Below are positions 24,892 through 34,012 of a stretch of DNA of 45,214 nt, piece by piece (position 1 is the first letter of the stretch; every line of letters starts with the position of its first letter). The position numbers and the translations under genes are program-made. The notes under the pieces are model-generated. The model had not been told where the DNA came from. It worked only from the letters and a program-made list of their open reading frames with translations, and ran no database searches. The stretch comes from Bacteroidales bacterium (GTDB taxonomy: Bacteria; Bacteroidota; Bacteroidia; Bacteroidales; UBA7960), in contig JAHYJD010000017.1 of assembly GCA_019429365.1 (NCBI GenBank), positions 1 to 45,214 on the forward strand, written 5' to 3'.

Positions 24892-24913
24892 GTGTATTAG
24901 TTAAGTGGTACAC
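24892..24913. promoter_or_regulatory. Putative GntR/YtrA-type operator
   Basis: GTGTA (24892-24896) and TACAC (24909-24913) form an inverted repeat with 12 bases between. The half-site and spacing resemble the AGTGTA/TACACT operator described for the YtrA subfamily. It covers the predicted transcription start of the operon that encodes a YtrA-like regulator, so autorepression is likely. Confidence 0.6.
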
Positions 24914-24928
24914 TAAAACAATAAAAAC

Positions 24929-25771
24929 ATGATAACCATTGAAAACATAGTTTTTTCCTACAACCACAAGAAGCCATTGTTCGAAGGTCTGAATCTGAGA
25001 CTGGAACAGGGCAACATTTATGGTTTGCTTGGCAAGAACGGGGCAGGGAAGACCACCTTGCTAAAAATCATAGCTGGCCTGGTTTTTCCGCAATCAGGAA
25101 GTTGCAGGGTAAATGGGTTCGAATCGAAAGACCGTATTCCTGAAGCCCTGGAAGACATTTACATCCTGCCGGAAGAATTCGAACTGCCTTCCATCAGCAT
25201 TCTTCAGTATGCCGCTCTGAACGCGCCGTTTTATTCGCGGTTCGATCACGATAAATTGAACAGGCTTATCGAAGAGTTTCAGTTGGATGGGAGTAAGAAG
25301 CTCAACCAATTGTCATACGGACAGAAGAAAAAGTTCCTGCTCGCATTTGGCTTGAGCACCAATGCCCGGCTGATGCTGATGGACGAGCCCACTAATGGCC
25401 TTGACATTCCTTCAAAGAGCCAGTTTCGCAAGGTTATTGCAGCCTCCATGGAAGAAGATCAGATCATTATTATTTCCACGCACCAGGTGCGCGATTTACA
25501 GAGTCTGATCGACCCTGTGATTATTATGGATGAAGGCAAGATCATTTTCAACCAGACCAATGAAAGCATTATGCAGCACCTGGTATTTGAGCCACAGCAT
25601 CGTTTGCAAGAAGGGGAGAAGCCTCTGTATGCAGAAGAGGTGTTTGGCGGTGTAGCAGCCGTTTTTGCCAATAAGGCCGGCCGCGATACCCGCATCGACC
25701 TTGAGTTGCTTTTCAATGCCGTGGTAAACAAAACCCAGGTTATTAACGAAGAATTTGCAAATCCCTCTTAA
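24929..25771 (+). CDS. ABC transporter ATP-binding protein
   Basis: 280 residues: one ABC ATPase domain followed by a variable C-terminal region of about 60 residues. Walker A is GKNGAGKT (35-42), signature LSYGQKKKFLLAFGL, Walker B RLMLMDEPTNGLD and the His switch IIISTHQVRDLQSL. The A/L-type signature LSYGQKKK differs from LSGGQ, as is common in transporters linked to GntR/YtrA regulators. It pairs with the permease encoded two bases downstream. Bacterial relatives (Ytr-like) respond to cell-wall-active compounds; the substrate here is unknown. Confidence 0.93.
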   Translation: MITIENIVFSYNHKKPLFEGLNLRLEQGNIYGLLGKNGAGKTTLLKIIAGLVFPQSGSCRVNGFESKDRIPEALEDIYILPEEFELPSISILQYAALNAPFYSRFDHDKLNRLIEEFQLDGSKKLNQLSYGQKKKFLLAFGLSTNARLMLMDEPTNGLDIPSKSQFRKVIAASMEEDQIIIISTHQVRDLQSLIDPVIIMDEGKIIFNQTNESIMQHLVFEPQHRLQEGEKPLYAEEVFGGVAAVFANKAGRDTRIDLELLFNAVVNKTQVINEEFANPS

Positions 25772-25773
25772 CC

Positions 25774-26544
25774 ATGAAAGCAAAGAATAACACCTTTAGT
25801 TTAACCAGACTTTTCTTTCTTGGAAAACGTCAGGTCCTTGGCAACCTCAGCGGTTTTCTTATCGCTTTTGGCGCTTTTGCCGGCACCTTGCTGGTTATCT
25901 CGCTGCTTGCGGGCTATTCTGATCCTGGCAGGCTCAGCCGCATTGCCCCGCTCTTTTATGTAGCACTCTTTATCGGGGGTTATGTATTCACCAGCAATAT
26001 TTTTGCCGAGCTGCACAGCCCCCAGCGCAGCATCCCATTCCTTACCCTGCCGGTTTCCAAGCTTGAAAGGCTGCTTAATGCCTGGCTGCTTACTGCCATT
26101 TTATTTCCTGTATTGGCCCTGTTGAGTTATGCATTGGTTGTGTTTCTGGCACATCTCATTTTGGGTGTTCCACTCACTGCAACCGCATTTTCAATGGTTT
26201 GGTCAAAAAGCGCCTTTAATGTGGTGATGATTTATGTTATTACCCAATCGATCTTCCTTTTTGGTGCCATTTATTTCCGCAAACATAACTTTATCAGAAC
26301 ACTGCTGAGCCTCTTTGTTTTGCAAATTGTCATTTCCATTTTTCTTACCATCATAGTGTATCTGTTGTTTGGCAAAACTCATTTTAGTGAGGAAGTATTT
26401 GTTCAGCAAACCAATTTGTCGCCCGCAATGGAGCAGTTCTTTACTAAAACCCTGGTAGATATTGCCAAATTCAGCTTCAATTATCTTTTGGTTCCATTTT
26501 TCCTTATGCTAACATGGTTTGGCATAAAAGAAAGGCAGGTGTAA
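25774..26544 (+). CDS. ABC transporter permease
   Basis: 256 residues with six hydrophobic segments, at about 25-45 (FLIAFGAFAGTLLVISLL), 58-75 (LFYVALFIGGYVFT), 107-130 (LLTAILFPVLALLSYALVVF), 150-168, 180-200 (LLSLFVLQIVISIFLTIIVY) and 235-252 (LLVPFFLMLTWFG). No catalytic motif is expected. A segment (RSIPFLTLPVSKLERLLNAW) between helices two and three is a common coupling feature of ABC-2-type permeases in Bacteroidota. It lies two bases after the ATPase gene and two bases before the regulator. Confidence 0.88.
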   Translation: MKAKNNTFSLTRLFFLGKRQVLGNLSGFLIAFGAFAGTLLVISLLAGYSDPGRLSRIAPLFYVALFIGGYVFTSNIFAELHSPQRSIPFLTLPVSKLERLLNAWLLTAILFPVLALLSYALVVFLAHLILGVPLTATAFSMVWSKSAFNVVMIYVITQSIFLFGAIYFRKHNFIRTLLSLFVLQIVISIFLTIIVYLLFGKTHFSEEVFVQQTNLSPAMEQFFTKTLVDIAKFSFNYLLVPFFLMLTWFGIKERQV

Positions 26545-26546
26545 CT

Positions 26547-26918
26547 ATGGAATTCAACGAAAACCAAGCGATATACATGCAGATTGCAGATTACTTCTGC
26601 GAGAACATTCTGCAAAAGAAATGGCTGGAAGGGGAGAAGATCCCTTCCATTCGGGAAATCGCCGTCCAGGTGGAAGTCAACCCCAACACGGCCATGCGCA
26701 CCTTCAGTTACCTACAGGACAAGGGCATCATTTACAACAAACGCGGCATTGGTTATTTCGTGGCCGACAATGGTTTTGAAAAGACCCTGGAACTGAAAAA
26801 AGAGCAGTTTGTTGAGGGAGAACTGCCGCAAATGTTTCGCACCCTCGATTTGCTCCGCATGGATTTTAAGGACCTTGAGAAACTTTACCAAAAGTACAGA
26901 CAAAAAAGCCACAATTAA
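26547..26918 (+). CDS. GntR-family regulator, YtrA type
   Basis: 123 residues from ATG 26547, which lies just past the permease stop (26542-26544); an in-frame ATG at 26514 lies inside the permease gene. A winged helix-turn-helix fills the first 70 residues: YMQIADYFCENILQKKW, GEKIPSIREIAVQVEVNPN, TAMRTFSYLQDKGIIYNKRG. The short C-terminal part (about 45 residues) is the YtrA-type dimer helix pair, not a large effector domain. It is the last transport-related gene of the run, and the inverted repeat at 24892-24913 is its likely target. A repressor role is inferred from operator position. Confidence 0.93.
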   Translation: MEFNENQAIYMQIADYFCENILQKKWLEGEKIPSIREIAVQVEVNPNTAMRTFSYLQDKGIIYNKRGIGYFVADNGFEKTLELKKEQFVEGELPQMFRTLDLLRMDFKDLEKLYQKYRQKSHN

Positions 26919-26957
26919 AACCACGGTTAATTCTGACAACCCAAAAATCGAATAGAA

Positions 26958-27701
26958 ATGAAGACAACAAACAAAATACTTCTGGCTACCCTGATTGCTT
27001 TCCTTGCCGTTACGACCGTTCTGATTGTAATTGTAAGACTCAACATCAGTTTCAGACCCTTAACTGAGGGAAGCATGAATGTGGTTAGCGAAATTCGCCA
27101 AATATCAGATTTCAATGCCATTGAAGCCTCTGGCCCGGTCAAGGTAGAACTGGTGCAGGGTGATGAAATCGGCCTTACTATTGAAGCCGACGATAACCTG
27201 ATTGAGCTGATCGTAACCGAAGTAAATGACAAAGTGCTGACCATCCGCATGAGGGAAAGAGTGGTGAAATATCAGGCGCTGGATATTAAAGTGGCCTTTG
27301 TAACACTCGAAGCTTTAAGGGTTTCGGCAGGTGCCAGCGTTTTTTCACTCAACACCATTGTGGGGCTTGCCCTGAAACATATTGTCAGCTCAGGGGCCAC
27401 CAGCGAACTCAATCTCGACTTGGAAGAACTCACCCTTGAAGTCAGCTCGGGTGCCAGGGCCAAACTTTCCGGCAAAGTACGCGAGCTTTTTATTGAAAGC
27501 AGCAGTGGTTCAGAAGTAATGGCCAGCGAACTGCAGGCCGAGAATGCCAGCATAAAAACCTCCTCGGGCTCAGTTAACCACGTGTTTGTCAACAACGAAA
27601 TGTCCATCGACGCCAGCAGCGGAGCGGTAGTGAGTTACGGCGGAAGTCCCACCATTAAGGGAATGAAAACTTCTTCGGGCGGATCGGTTGGCACCCTCTA
27701 A
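26958..27701 (+). CDS. DUF2807 (head GIN domain) protein
   Basis: 247 residues. The N-terminal signal or anchor is LLATLIAFLAVTTVLIVIVR. A beta-helix-like domain built of short repeats covers about 45-245: DFNAIEASGPVKVELVQGDE, then recurring SSGA/SSGS units (HIVSSGATSELNLDLEELT, ESSSGSEVMASELQAEN, IKTSSGSVNHVFVNNEMS, IDASSGAVVSYGGSP, MKTSSGGSVGTL). Such proteins are frequent in Bacteroidota, exposed in the periplasm or outside; function is not established. It follows the regulator by 39 bases and is closed by a strong terminator, so it is probably expressed with the transporter. Confidence 0.9.
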   Translation: MKTTNKILLATLIAFLAVTTVLIVIVRLNISFRPLTEGSMNVVSEIRQISDFNAIEASGPVKVELVQGDEIGLTIEADDNLIELIVTEVNDKVLTIRMRERVVKYQALDIKVAFVTLEALRVSAGASVFSLNTIVGLALKHIVSSGATSELNLDLEELTLEVSSGARAKLSGKVRELFIESSSGSEVMASELQAENASIKTSSGSVNHVFVNNEMSIDASSGAVVSYGGSPTIKGMKTSSGGSVGTL

Positions 27702-27723
27702 AAATTGACTCCTCAAAATACTG

Positions 27724-27762
27724 AAGCGCAACTGTTTACATAGGCAGTTGCGCTTATTTTTT
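27724..27762 (+). terminator. Rho-independent terminator of the ABC-GntR-DUF2807 operon
   Basis: A perfect 11-bp stem (AAGCGCAACTG at 27724-27734 and CAGTTGCGCTT at 27745-27755) with a ten-base loop, then A and six T. Confidence 0.93.
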
Positions 27763-27838
27763 AAAACAATAATTTAATTTCAGGCGTTCGCTTATACCTT
27801 TTGCTTACCTTTACGCGCTCAAAATTTCCTTTAAGAAC

Positions 27839-28927
27839 ATGAGCATGGAAAAAAGAATTTACACGGTAATAAAAGGAACCGGAAGCTATATCCCTGAAAA
27901 GGTTATTAAGAACGACCATTTTTTGCAGCACCGTTTCTACGACAAATCAGGTGAGCCCATTGAAAAGCCCAATGAGGAGATCATTGCCAAGTTTATGGAG
28001 ATCACCGAAATTGAGGAGCGCCGCTATGTGGAGGATCAGCATAACACCTCTGATCTTGGCTATTTTTCGGCACTCAAAGCCATTGAAAGCGCAGGCATCG
28101 ATCCCGAAGAACTGGATTATATCATAGTAGCCCATAATTTTGGCGATGTGTATGCCGGCGATCACAAAACAGATATGTTACCCAGCCTTGCCGCACGTAT
28201 CAAGCACAAACTGGGCATAAAAAACCCCGATACCGTTGCCTACGATTTGCCTTTTGGGTGCCCCGGCTGGTTGCAGGGAGTGATTCAAGCCGACTATTTC
28301 ATTAAGTCTGGCGACGCCAAAAGGGCACTTGTTATTGGCGCTGAAACCCTTTCGCGCGTTATCGATCCGCACGACATCGATGGTATGATATATTCCGACG
28401 GGGCAGGAGCCGTTATCCTTGAGGGAGTTGAAAGTGAAAAACCCATTGGAATTCTTTCTCACAAAACCCGCAGCGATACCCTTGAGCATTATAACTTGCT
28501 CTGGATGGAGAAATCGTTCAATCCGCATTATCCAAAAGATGATATCTTCCTTAAAATGAATGGCCGCAGGGTTTATGAATACGCCATAAGCACGGTGCCA
28601 CCGTTTGTAAAGGCTTGTATTGAGAAAGCCGGAGCAGAAATAAAAGATATTCGTAAGGTGCTGATCCACCAGGCCAACGGCAAGATGGATCATGTAATTA
28701 TGCAAAAAATCCTCCGCCTGTATGGCATACGCGAGACTCCCGAGTTTCTTATGCCCATGACCATTTCCAGGCTTGGCAATAACTCTGTAGCAACCCTGCC
28801 CGTGCTGCTCGATCTTATCCTGGCCAAAAAGCTCGATAACCATCGCCTCGGCAGTGGGGACCTCTACGTACTGGCCTCTGTGGGAGCAGGAATGAACATA
28901 AACGCCATTGTTTACCGTACTCCTTGA
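27839..28927 (+). CDS. 3-oxoacyl-ACP synthase III (KAS III)-family protein
   Basis: 362 residues, somewhat longer than housekeeping FabH (about 320-330). The thiolase-fold catalytic triad is complete: Cys in LPFGCPGWLQG (C141), His in LIHQANGKMD (H277) and Asn in LGNNSVATLP (N314). The HQANG and GNxS motifs are family hallmarks. The N-terminal tail (IYTVIKGTGSYIPEKVIKN) and a long insertion (about 200-240) distinguish it from FabH. It condenses acyl-CoA or acyl-ACP with malonyl-ACP, either to prime fatty acids or for a specialised lipid. Codon 1 or codon 3 (ATG AGC ATG) could be the start. A TAnnTTTA-like box lies about 30 bases upstream. No fatty-acid gene is adjacent, so the product is unclear. 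Confidence 0.9.
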   Translation: MSMEKRIYTVIKGTGSYIPEKVIKNDHFLQHRFYDKSGEPIEKPNEEIIAKFMEITEIEERRYVEDQHNTSDLGYFSALKAIESAGIDPEELDYIIVAHNFGDVYAGDHKTDMLPSLAARIKHKLGIKNPDTVAYDLPFGCPGWLQGVIQADYFIKSGDAKRALVIGAETLSRVIDPHDIDGMIYSDGAGAVILEGVESEKPIGILSHKTRSDTLEHYNLLWMEKSFNPHYPKDDIFLKMNGRRVYEYAISTVPPFVKACIEKAGAEIKDIRKVLIHQANGKMDHVIMQKILRLYGIRETPEFLMPMTISRLGNNSVATLPVLLDLILAKKLDNHRLGSGDLYVLASVGAGMNINAIVYRTP

Positions 28928-28957
28928 TTGGATCGTTGAAATTGCCGGATTTATTTC

Positions 28958-28988
28958 TTTCAAAAAAGAAAATGAATGGCTAAGTTTG
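28958..28988 (+). promoter_or_regulatory. Promoter for the FkbM methyltransferase gene
   Basis: TAAGTTTG (28981-28988) is a full TAnnTTTG match; TTTC (28958-28961), one mismatch from TTTG, lies 19 bases upstream. It supports the start at 29048 over the one at 29006, which would give a leader of only about 10 bases. Confidence 0.6.
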
Positions 28989-29047
28989 CATCCTCATTTT
29001 AGCGGATGCCACCAATTGATGCATCCGGGGAGCAGAAAGGTAAGTTA

Positions 29048-29770
29048 ATGGAATTAAAAACACTGGTTAGGAAAGGTTTATCACACCTGCATATTGATTT
29101 GACACGCAATATGCAATACGACCGTCTTACCTGGCGCATCATGGAACTTACCATTGAACCCGACTCCAACTGTATTGACATTGGATGCCACAAGGGCGAA
29201 GTGCTTAGCCGTATGGTTAAACTCGCACCCCAAGGCTACCACTACGCCTTCGAGCCTATTCCTGCTTATTTTGACCGCCTGAAAGAGCGCTTTAACGGCA
29301 GGGTTAGCGTATTGCCATTTGCACTCTCGGAAAACCCGGGAAAAGCTGGTTTTCAGTATGTAAAAAACGCCCCAGCATACAGTGGCCTGAAAGCAAGGAA
29401 ATACAACGTAAAAAATCCGGAAATCGAAGAGATTGAAGTGGAAATCATGCGGCTCGACGACATAATTCCGGAAACACTTGCAATACATTTCATTAAGATC
29501 GATGTAGAAGGAGGGGAGTTCGACGTGTTGAAAGGGGCCAGGAGAATCATTAAAAACCATAAGCCGGTTATTGTTTTTGAAAGCGGCCTGGGCGCTAGTG
29601 AATATTATGGTGTAGAACCCGAAGAATTGTTTTCATTTCTGCACAAAGAAATGCAGTGCAAGGTTTCTCTGTTAAAAAATTTTATTGAAAAAAAACCTGC
29701 ACTGACCAGGCAAGAATTTCTGGATGTTTATCAAAGCGCAAAAGAATATTATTTCGTTGCTCACGCGTAA
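29048..29770 (+). CDS. FkbM-family methyltransferase
   Basis: 240 residues from ATG 29048, preceded by an AAGG-like purine stretch; a longer frame starts at 29006. The SAM-binding Rossmann fold shows motif I NCIDIGCHKGEVLSRMV, then HYAFEPIPAYFDRLKERF, a VSVLPFALSENPGKAGF stretch and the acidic VEIMRLDDIIP/IKIDVEGGEFDVLKGA, the FkbM hallmark IDVEG. Members usually O-methylate sugars, fatty acids or secondary metabolites. The substrate is unknown; the KAS III-family gene lies just upstream but has its own promoter region. A strong bidirectional terminator lies about 115 bases downstream. Confidence 0.92.
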   Translation: MELKTLVRKGLSHLHIDLTRNMQYDRLTWRIMELTIEPDSNCIDIGCHKGEVLSRMVKLAPQGYHYAFEPIPAYFDRLKERFNGRVSVLPFALSENPGKAGFQYVKNAPAYSGLKARKYNVKNPEIEEIEVEIMRLDDIIPETLAIHFIKIDVEGGEFDVLKGARRIIKNHKPVIVFESGLGASEYYGVEPEELFSFLHKEMQCKVSLLKNFIEKKPALTRQEFLDVYQSAKEYYFVAHA

Positions 29771-29886
29771 TTCCATTCTGTCCCTGCAATTCAGCCCACA
29801 TTTACAGATGACCAAAAAGCAGCCAAGACCTTGCTTTTTTTCAGCGTGATATTTGTCCTATAATTAATATTATGTTAAATAGAAAA

Positions 29887-29929
29887 TATAAAAAGCAGGG
29901 AGTCGTAAACTGACTCCCTGCTTTTTATA
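29887..29929. terminator. Bidirectional rho-independent terminator
   Basis: 18-bp perfect stem (29887-29904 pairs with 29912-29929) around a 7-base loop. It carries five A on one arm and five T on the other, so it works in both directions, between FkbM (plus) and the TPR gene (minus). Confidence 0.93.
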
Positions 29930-29967
29930 TTCCCTGTTATGGAGGGTTATATTTTATTATACCTGCC

Positions 29968-31194
29968 CTATTCTTCGATAGGTGCAAATTTTTGGTGATA
30001 AATATCCTGCATTACTTCCAGTTTTTCAGGTTGGTTGGTTCTGGCGTACAACTGCATGAGCGATACTACAACGACTTCGAGATTGGTTTCATCGTCACCA
30101 AGCATCTCCATGGCAGTCTCCAGGTACGGTTGCGCTTGCAGCCATTTTTCCTGGAAGCGCTTTTCATCCTGCTCATACTGCCTGAAAGCAGCAGATGTTG
30201 GATTGGCCCTGAGTTTGGCGTCAGCTTCTTCAAAGATTCTGATCCCCTCGTTAAAGTAAAGTACACCGAGGTTATAAATAGCATCAAAATAATCGGGATC
30301 GAGTTCAATAGATTTTTTGTATGATTTTTCGGCTTCCATGAATGCGAACTGCCTGTCTTCCAGTGTGTAGGTAGTATCCTGTGCCATGCGGTCGTAATTG
30401 GCAGCAAAGGCGAAATAAAGGTTCGGGTTCTCCGGATCCTTTTCAATGGCCAGGTTCAGAATTTCGCGGGCCTCGTCAACCTGCCCGGTAAAGATGTAAA
30501 TGTTGGCTTCCGAAAAAATCAGGTTCAGGTCATCGGGATAGCGCTGACGTCCGCTTTTGATCATGGAAGTGGCAGCCACTGTGTCCCCTTTAGCCATCAA
30601 TATATTAGTCATGGAAGAAAACATATAAGGCTGGTCGTATTCCATTTCAATCAACTTGAGATACATTTCTTCAGCCGGTGCAAATTCACGCGCCATTTCA
30701 GCAGCCAAAGCAGCGTTGTACAGCGTGGTGGTATCGATAGAACCAAATGATTCGGCAAGGCCGTATGACCTGCGGAAAGCCCTGCTTGCGTTGCTGTAAT
30801 CGCCTGTATTGAACGATTCTACGGCAGCGTTGAAGGTCAACTCAGACATCACCAGCAAGGTTTGCTGAATTTCAATGACGTTAGCGTTGTCGGTATCTTT
30901 TTCTTGCGCAGTTTCCAGCGCCTGGTAAGCCACCTCCAGTGGGTTGTTGTGAAGAGCCTTCACTTCAGGATCCTGGCTAACAAAGATTTCGATATACACT
31001 TTTGCACGGGTAATGTGTGTGCTGGCATCGTTCAATGCCGATGGATCCTGCATGGCAGCATCGATCATTTCCTTCGCATTTGCAATATTACCCCTGTTGA
31101 GCTGGGTATTGGCACGGCGAACGTCACGGGTTTGCGCCTGTGCAAAAGTGGCTGCAAATAAGCAAAATATTACAATAAAAATTGTCCGTTTCAT
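29968..31194 (-). CDS. Exported tetratricopeptide-repeat protein
   Basis: 408 residues from ATG 31194, the start of a signal peptide (MKRTIFIVIFCLFAATFAQ, cleavage near AQA); an ATG three codons upstream only adds MIP. The mature part is almost wholly TPR: VRRANTQLNRGNIANAKEM, FNAAVESFNTGDYSNASRAF, YNAALAAEMAREFAPAEEMY, GQVDEAREILNLAIEKDPENP, AEKSYKKSIELDPDYFDAIYN and LGVLYFNEGIRIFEEADAKL. The TPRs suggest a protein-binding scaffold in the periplasm. The partner is unknown. It has its own -7 box and follows gyrA on the same strand. Confidence 0.88.
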   Translation of the reverse strand: MKRTIFIVIFCLFAATFAQAQTRDVRRANTQLNRGNIANAKEMIDAAMQDPSALNDASTHITRAKVYIEIFVSQDPEVKALHNNPLEVAYQALETAQEKDTDNANVIEIQQTLLVMSELTFNAAVESFNTGDYSNASRAFRRSYGLAESFGSIDTTTLYNAALAAEMAREFAPAEEMYLKLIEMEYDQPYMFSSMTNILMAKGDTVAATSMIKSGRQRYPDDLNLIFSEANIYIFTGQVDEAREILNLAIEKDPENPNLYFAFAANYDRMAQDTTYTLEDRQFAFMEAEKSYKKSIELDPDYFDAIYNLGVLYFNEGIRIFEEADAKLRANPTSAAFRQYEQDEKRFQEKWLQAQPYLETAMEMLGDDETNLEVVVVSLMQLYARTNQPEKLEVMQDIYHQKFAPIEE

Positions 31195-31241
31195 TGGAAT
31201 CATTTTTTGGTTTTTGTTTGGGTGAACTTATTAATTATTTA

Positions 31242-31249
31242 CAAATGTA
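31242..31249 (-). promoter_or_regulatory. -7 box for the TPR gene
   Basis: Minus strand TACATTTG, a full TAnnTTTG match, about 47 bases before the ATG. No clear -33 element. Confidence 0.45.
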
Positions 31250-31285
31250 ACATTATTTTAAAATGTAATAATGTACGCAGGAATT

Positions 31286-33802
31286 TTACTCCTGGTGCTC
31301 AGTCTGGTCGGATACTGTGTCATCTGGCAATTCTTCGCCATTTTCAAGGTCGTCACCGTTAAATGCAGACTCGAGCACTTTGGTAACTGCAGCAATCTCG
31401 TCGTCGTTTTTCAGCGTGATAAGCCTTACGCCCTGTGTGGCTCGTCCCATATCGCGAAGCGTTCCTACCGAAAGTCTGATGGTGATTCCTGACTTGTTAA
31501 TGATCATAAGATCATCGGCTTCAGTAACATTGACCATCGAGATCATGGCGCCTGTCTTTTCGGTAATATTCAACGACTTCACTCCTTTTCCTCCGCGGTT
31601 GGTTATGCGGTACTCGTCCACCGGCGAGCGTTTACCATAGCCTTTTTCTGAAACTACGAGAATGCTGCTCTGCGTGTCCTCTACACATACCATGCCAATA
31701 ACTTCATCATGCGGACTGGCAAGGGTAATTCCCTTTACCCCTGCGGCATTCCGGCCCATTGGCCTCACGAGTTCCTCGTTGAATCGAATGGCTTTCCCAC
31801 TTTTCAATCCAATAAGCACCTGGTTTTTGCCGTTGGTAAGACTGGTTCCGATCAGTTCGTCTCCTTCGCGAATGTTTATGGCAATAATTCCATTGGCCCT
31901 GGGACGGCTGTATGCCTCCACACTGGTCTTTTTAATGATACCCTTCTTGGTACAAAGAATAATATAGTTATTCTCAATGTACTCCTGATCGGTCAGGTCC
32001 TTAATGTTAACTACAGCCTTAATTTTATCATCGGACGGAATATTGATCAGGTTTTGGATGGCTCTTCCTTTACTGGATTTGGCGCCTTCCGGAATCTCAA
32101 ACACGCGCATCCAGAAGCACTTGCCTTGTTCGGTGAAGAACAACAGGTAGTTGTGGTTGGTAGCGGTAAAGAGTTGTTCCACAAAGTCTTCCCCTCGGGT
32201 GGAGGAGCCTTTGCTGCCGCGCCCTCCCCTGCTCTGGGTCCTGAATTCGGTAAGAGCGGTCCTTTTTATATAGCCTAAATGCGAAATGGTGATTACCACG
32301 CTTTCGTCGGCAATGGTGTCTTCAATGCGGAAATCGTTGGCAGTATATTCAATTTCGGTGCGGGCTTTGTCGCCGAATTTATCCTTCACCTCCAGGAGTT
32401 CATTCTTGATGATTTCCATGCGGAGGGTAATATCAGCCAATACCGATTTATAATAGTCAATCTTTTTCAGGATCTCCTCATACTCTTCCTTGATTTTGCT
32501 GCGTTCGAGGCCGGTAAGGCGTTGCAGGCGCATATCGAGAATGGCACGGGCCTGAATTTCAGAGAGGTTGAACTTCTCCATCAGGCCATTCCGTGCTTCC
32601 TCGGGAGTAAGCGAGGACCTTATCAGTGAGATCACCTCGTCGAGGTTGTCGAGGGCAATTAGCAGTCCTTCAAGAATATGGGCACGTTTTTCTGCCTCGC
32701 GCAGTTCGTATTGAGTCCGGCGCGTTACCACGTCGTGGCGATGCTCTACATAATGGTAAATAAGGTCCTTTAGGTTAAGCACCTCCGGGCGGCCATGGAC
32801 CAACGCAATATTGTTAACATTGAAAGCCGTTTGCAGGGCAGTATGCTGGTATAGCAGATTGAGCACCACGTTCGGAATGGCGTCCTTGCGCAACTCGTAT
32901 ACAATGCGCAGGCCTTTACGGTCAGATTCGTCGCGAATATCGGTAATGCCATCAATTTTTTTGTCATTTACCAGGTCGGCTGTTTTTTTGATCATCTCGG
33001 CCTTGTTTACCTGATAAGGAATGGAAGTAACAATAATTGCTTCCTTTCCATGATCATAGGCTTCAAAGGTGGCTTCACCGCGCACCACTACCCTGCCGCG
33101 ACCGGTCATGAAGGCTTCCCTCACTCCTTCGTAACCATAGATAAGTCCTCCGGTTGGGAAATCAGGTCCTTTGATGAACTTCATGAGTTCTTCAATGGTA
33201 ATTTCGTTGTTGTCGATATAGGCAATTATGCCATCGACCACCTCCGAAAGGTTGTGGGGTGGCATATTGGTGGCCATACCCACGGCAATACCCGAGGAGC
33301 CGTTTATCAGCAGGTTGGGTATCCTGGAAGGCAACACGGTGGGTTCCTGGAGGGTATCGTCAAAGTTATTCTGAAACTCCACGGTTTCCTTGTCTATGTC
33401 CGTCAGAAGTTCTTCGGCAATTTTCCTCAGGCGAGCTTCGGTATAACGCATGGCTGCCGGGCTGTCGCCGTCGATGCTGCCAAAGTTACCCTGCCCGTCC
33501 ACCAGCGGATAACGCAGCGACCATTCCTGGGCCATACGCACCATGGCGTCGTAAACAGAGGAATCGCCATGGGGGTGATACTTACCCAGCACCTCCCCTA
33601 CTATCCTGGCCGATTTTTTGTACGGACGATTGCTCAGCGTACCCAATTCATTCATTCCAAACAGCACGCGGCGGTGAACGGGTTTCAAACCATCGCGCAC
33701 ATCCGGCAGGGCTCTCGAAACAATTACAGACATGGCATAATCTATATATGCCGTCTTCATTTGTTCCTCGATATCTACTTTGATGATCTTTTCGCCAGAC
33801 AT
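31286..33802 (-). CDS. gyrA: DNA gyrase subunit A
   Basis: 838 residues. The DNA breakage-reunion domain carries the active tyrosine in [10 protein letters not shown] (Y120) and the quinolone-resistance region [15 protein letters not shown]. The residues matching E. coli S83 and D87 are S81 and D85, the sensitive-type combination. A coiled-coil and tower region follow, then the beta-pinwheel C-terminal domain with blade motifs ([18 protein letters not shown] carries the GyrA-box QxRGGRG as SRGGRG, then [17 protein letters not shown] and [12 protein letters not shown]). Gyrase introduces negative supercoils with GyrB, which is not in the window. The acidic C-terminal tail ([17 protein letters not shown]) is typical of the family. 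It starts at 33802, divergent from clpC with 210 bases between the starts. Confidence 0.97.
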   Translation of the reverse strand: MSGEKIIKVDIEEQMKTAYIDYAMSVIVSRALPDVRDGLKPVHRRVLFGMNELGTLSNRPYKKSARIVGEVLGKYHPHGDSSVYDAMVRMAQEWSLRYPLVDGQGNFGSIDGDSPAAMRYTEARLRKIAEELLTDIDKETVEFQNNFDDTLQEPTVLPSRIPNLLINGSSGIAVGMATNMPPHNLSEVVDGIIAYIDNNEITIEELMKFIKGPDFPTGGLIYGYEGVREAFMTGRGRVVVRGEATFEAYDHGKEAIIVTSIPYQVNKAEMIKKTADLVNDKKIDGITDIRDESDRKGLRIVYELRKDAIPNVVLNLLYQHTALQTAFNVNNIALVHGRPEVLNLKDLIYHYVEHRHDVVTRRTQYELREAEKRAHILEGLLIALDNLDEVISLIRSSLTPEEARNGLMEKFNLSEIQARAILDMRLQRLTGLERSKIKEEYEEILKKIDYYKSVLADITLRMEIIKNELLEVKDKFGDKARTEIEYTANDFRIEDTIADESVVITISHLGYIKRTALTEFRTQSRGGRGSKGSSTRGEDFVEQLFTATNHNYLLFFTEQGKCFWMRVFEIPEGAKSSKGRAIQNLINIPSDDKIKAVVNIKDLTDQEYIENNYIILCTKKGIIKKTSVEAYSRPRANGIIAINIREGDELIGTSLTNGKNQVLIGLKSGKAIRFNEELVRPMGRNAAGVKGITLASPHDEVIGMVCVEDTQSSILVVSEKGYGKRSPVDEYRITNRGGKGVKSLNITEKTGAMISMVNVTEADDLMIINKSGITIRLSVGTLRDMGRATQGVRLITLKNDDEIAAVTKVLESAFNGDDLENGEELPDDTVSDQTEHQE

Positions 33803-33955
33803 ATTGATTATTAGTGTTTTACAAAAATTATTTCATGAAGATTATAAGCTACGAAATTACGCTTTTTAATGCACTTTTCCTTGCTTAAACCATAATAAAA
33901 TCAGTATTTTTCTAACAATTCCAGTTAATTATTGTTAATAAATCCGGAAGGTAAT

Positions 33956-33987
33956 TTCTGAATTGATTAATATTGTAGTTAATTTTG
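33956..33987 (+). promoter_or_regulatory. Promoter for clpC
   Basis: TAATTTTG at 33980-33987 matches TAnnTTTG; TTCTG (33956-33960) is a rough -33 at a 19-base spacing. The clpC ATG is at 34013. I see no CIRCE or CtsR-like repeat here. Confidence 0.5.
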
Positions 33988-34012
33988 ATTGGATAAAAAT
34001 AATTTACACTGA

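Noticed and set aside
32811-33814. Plus-strand frames opposite the 5' half of gyrA
   Set aside because: They lie opposite the strongly conserved gyrase core and show no domain or start signal.
33803-34012. CIRCE- or CtsR-type repeat upstream of clpC
   Set aside because: No tandem heptamer or long inverted repeat was seen in the 210-base gap, only a -7 box.
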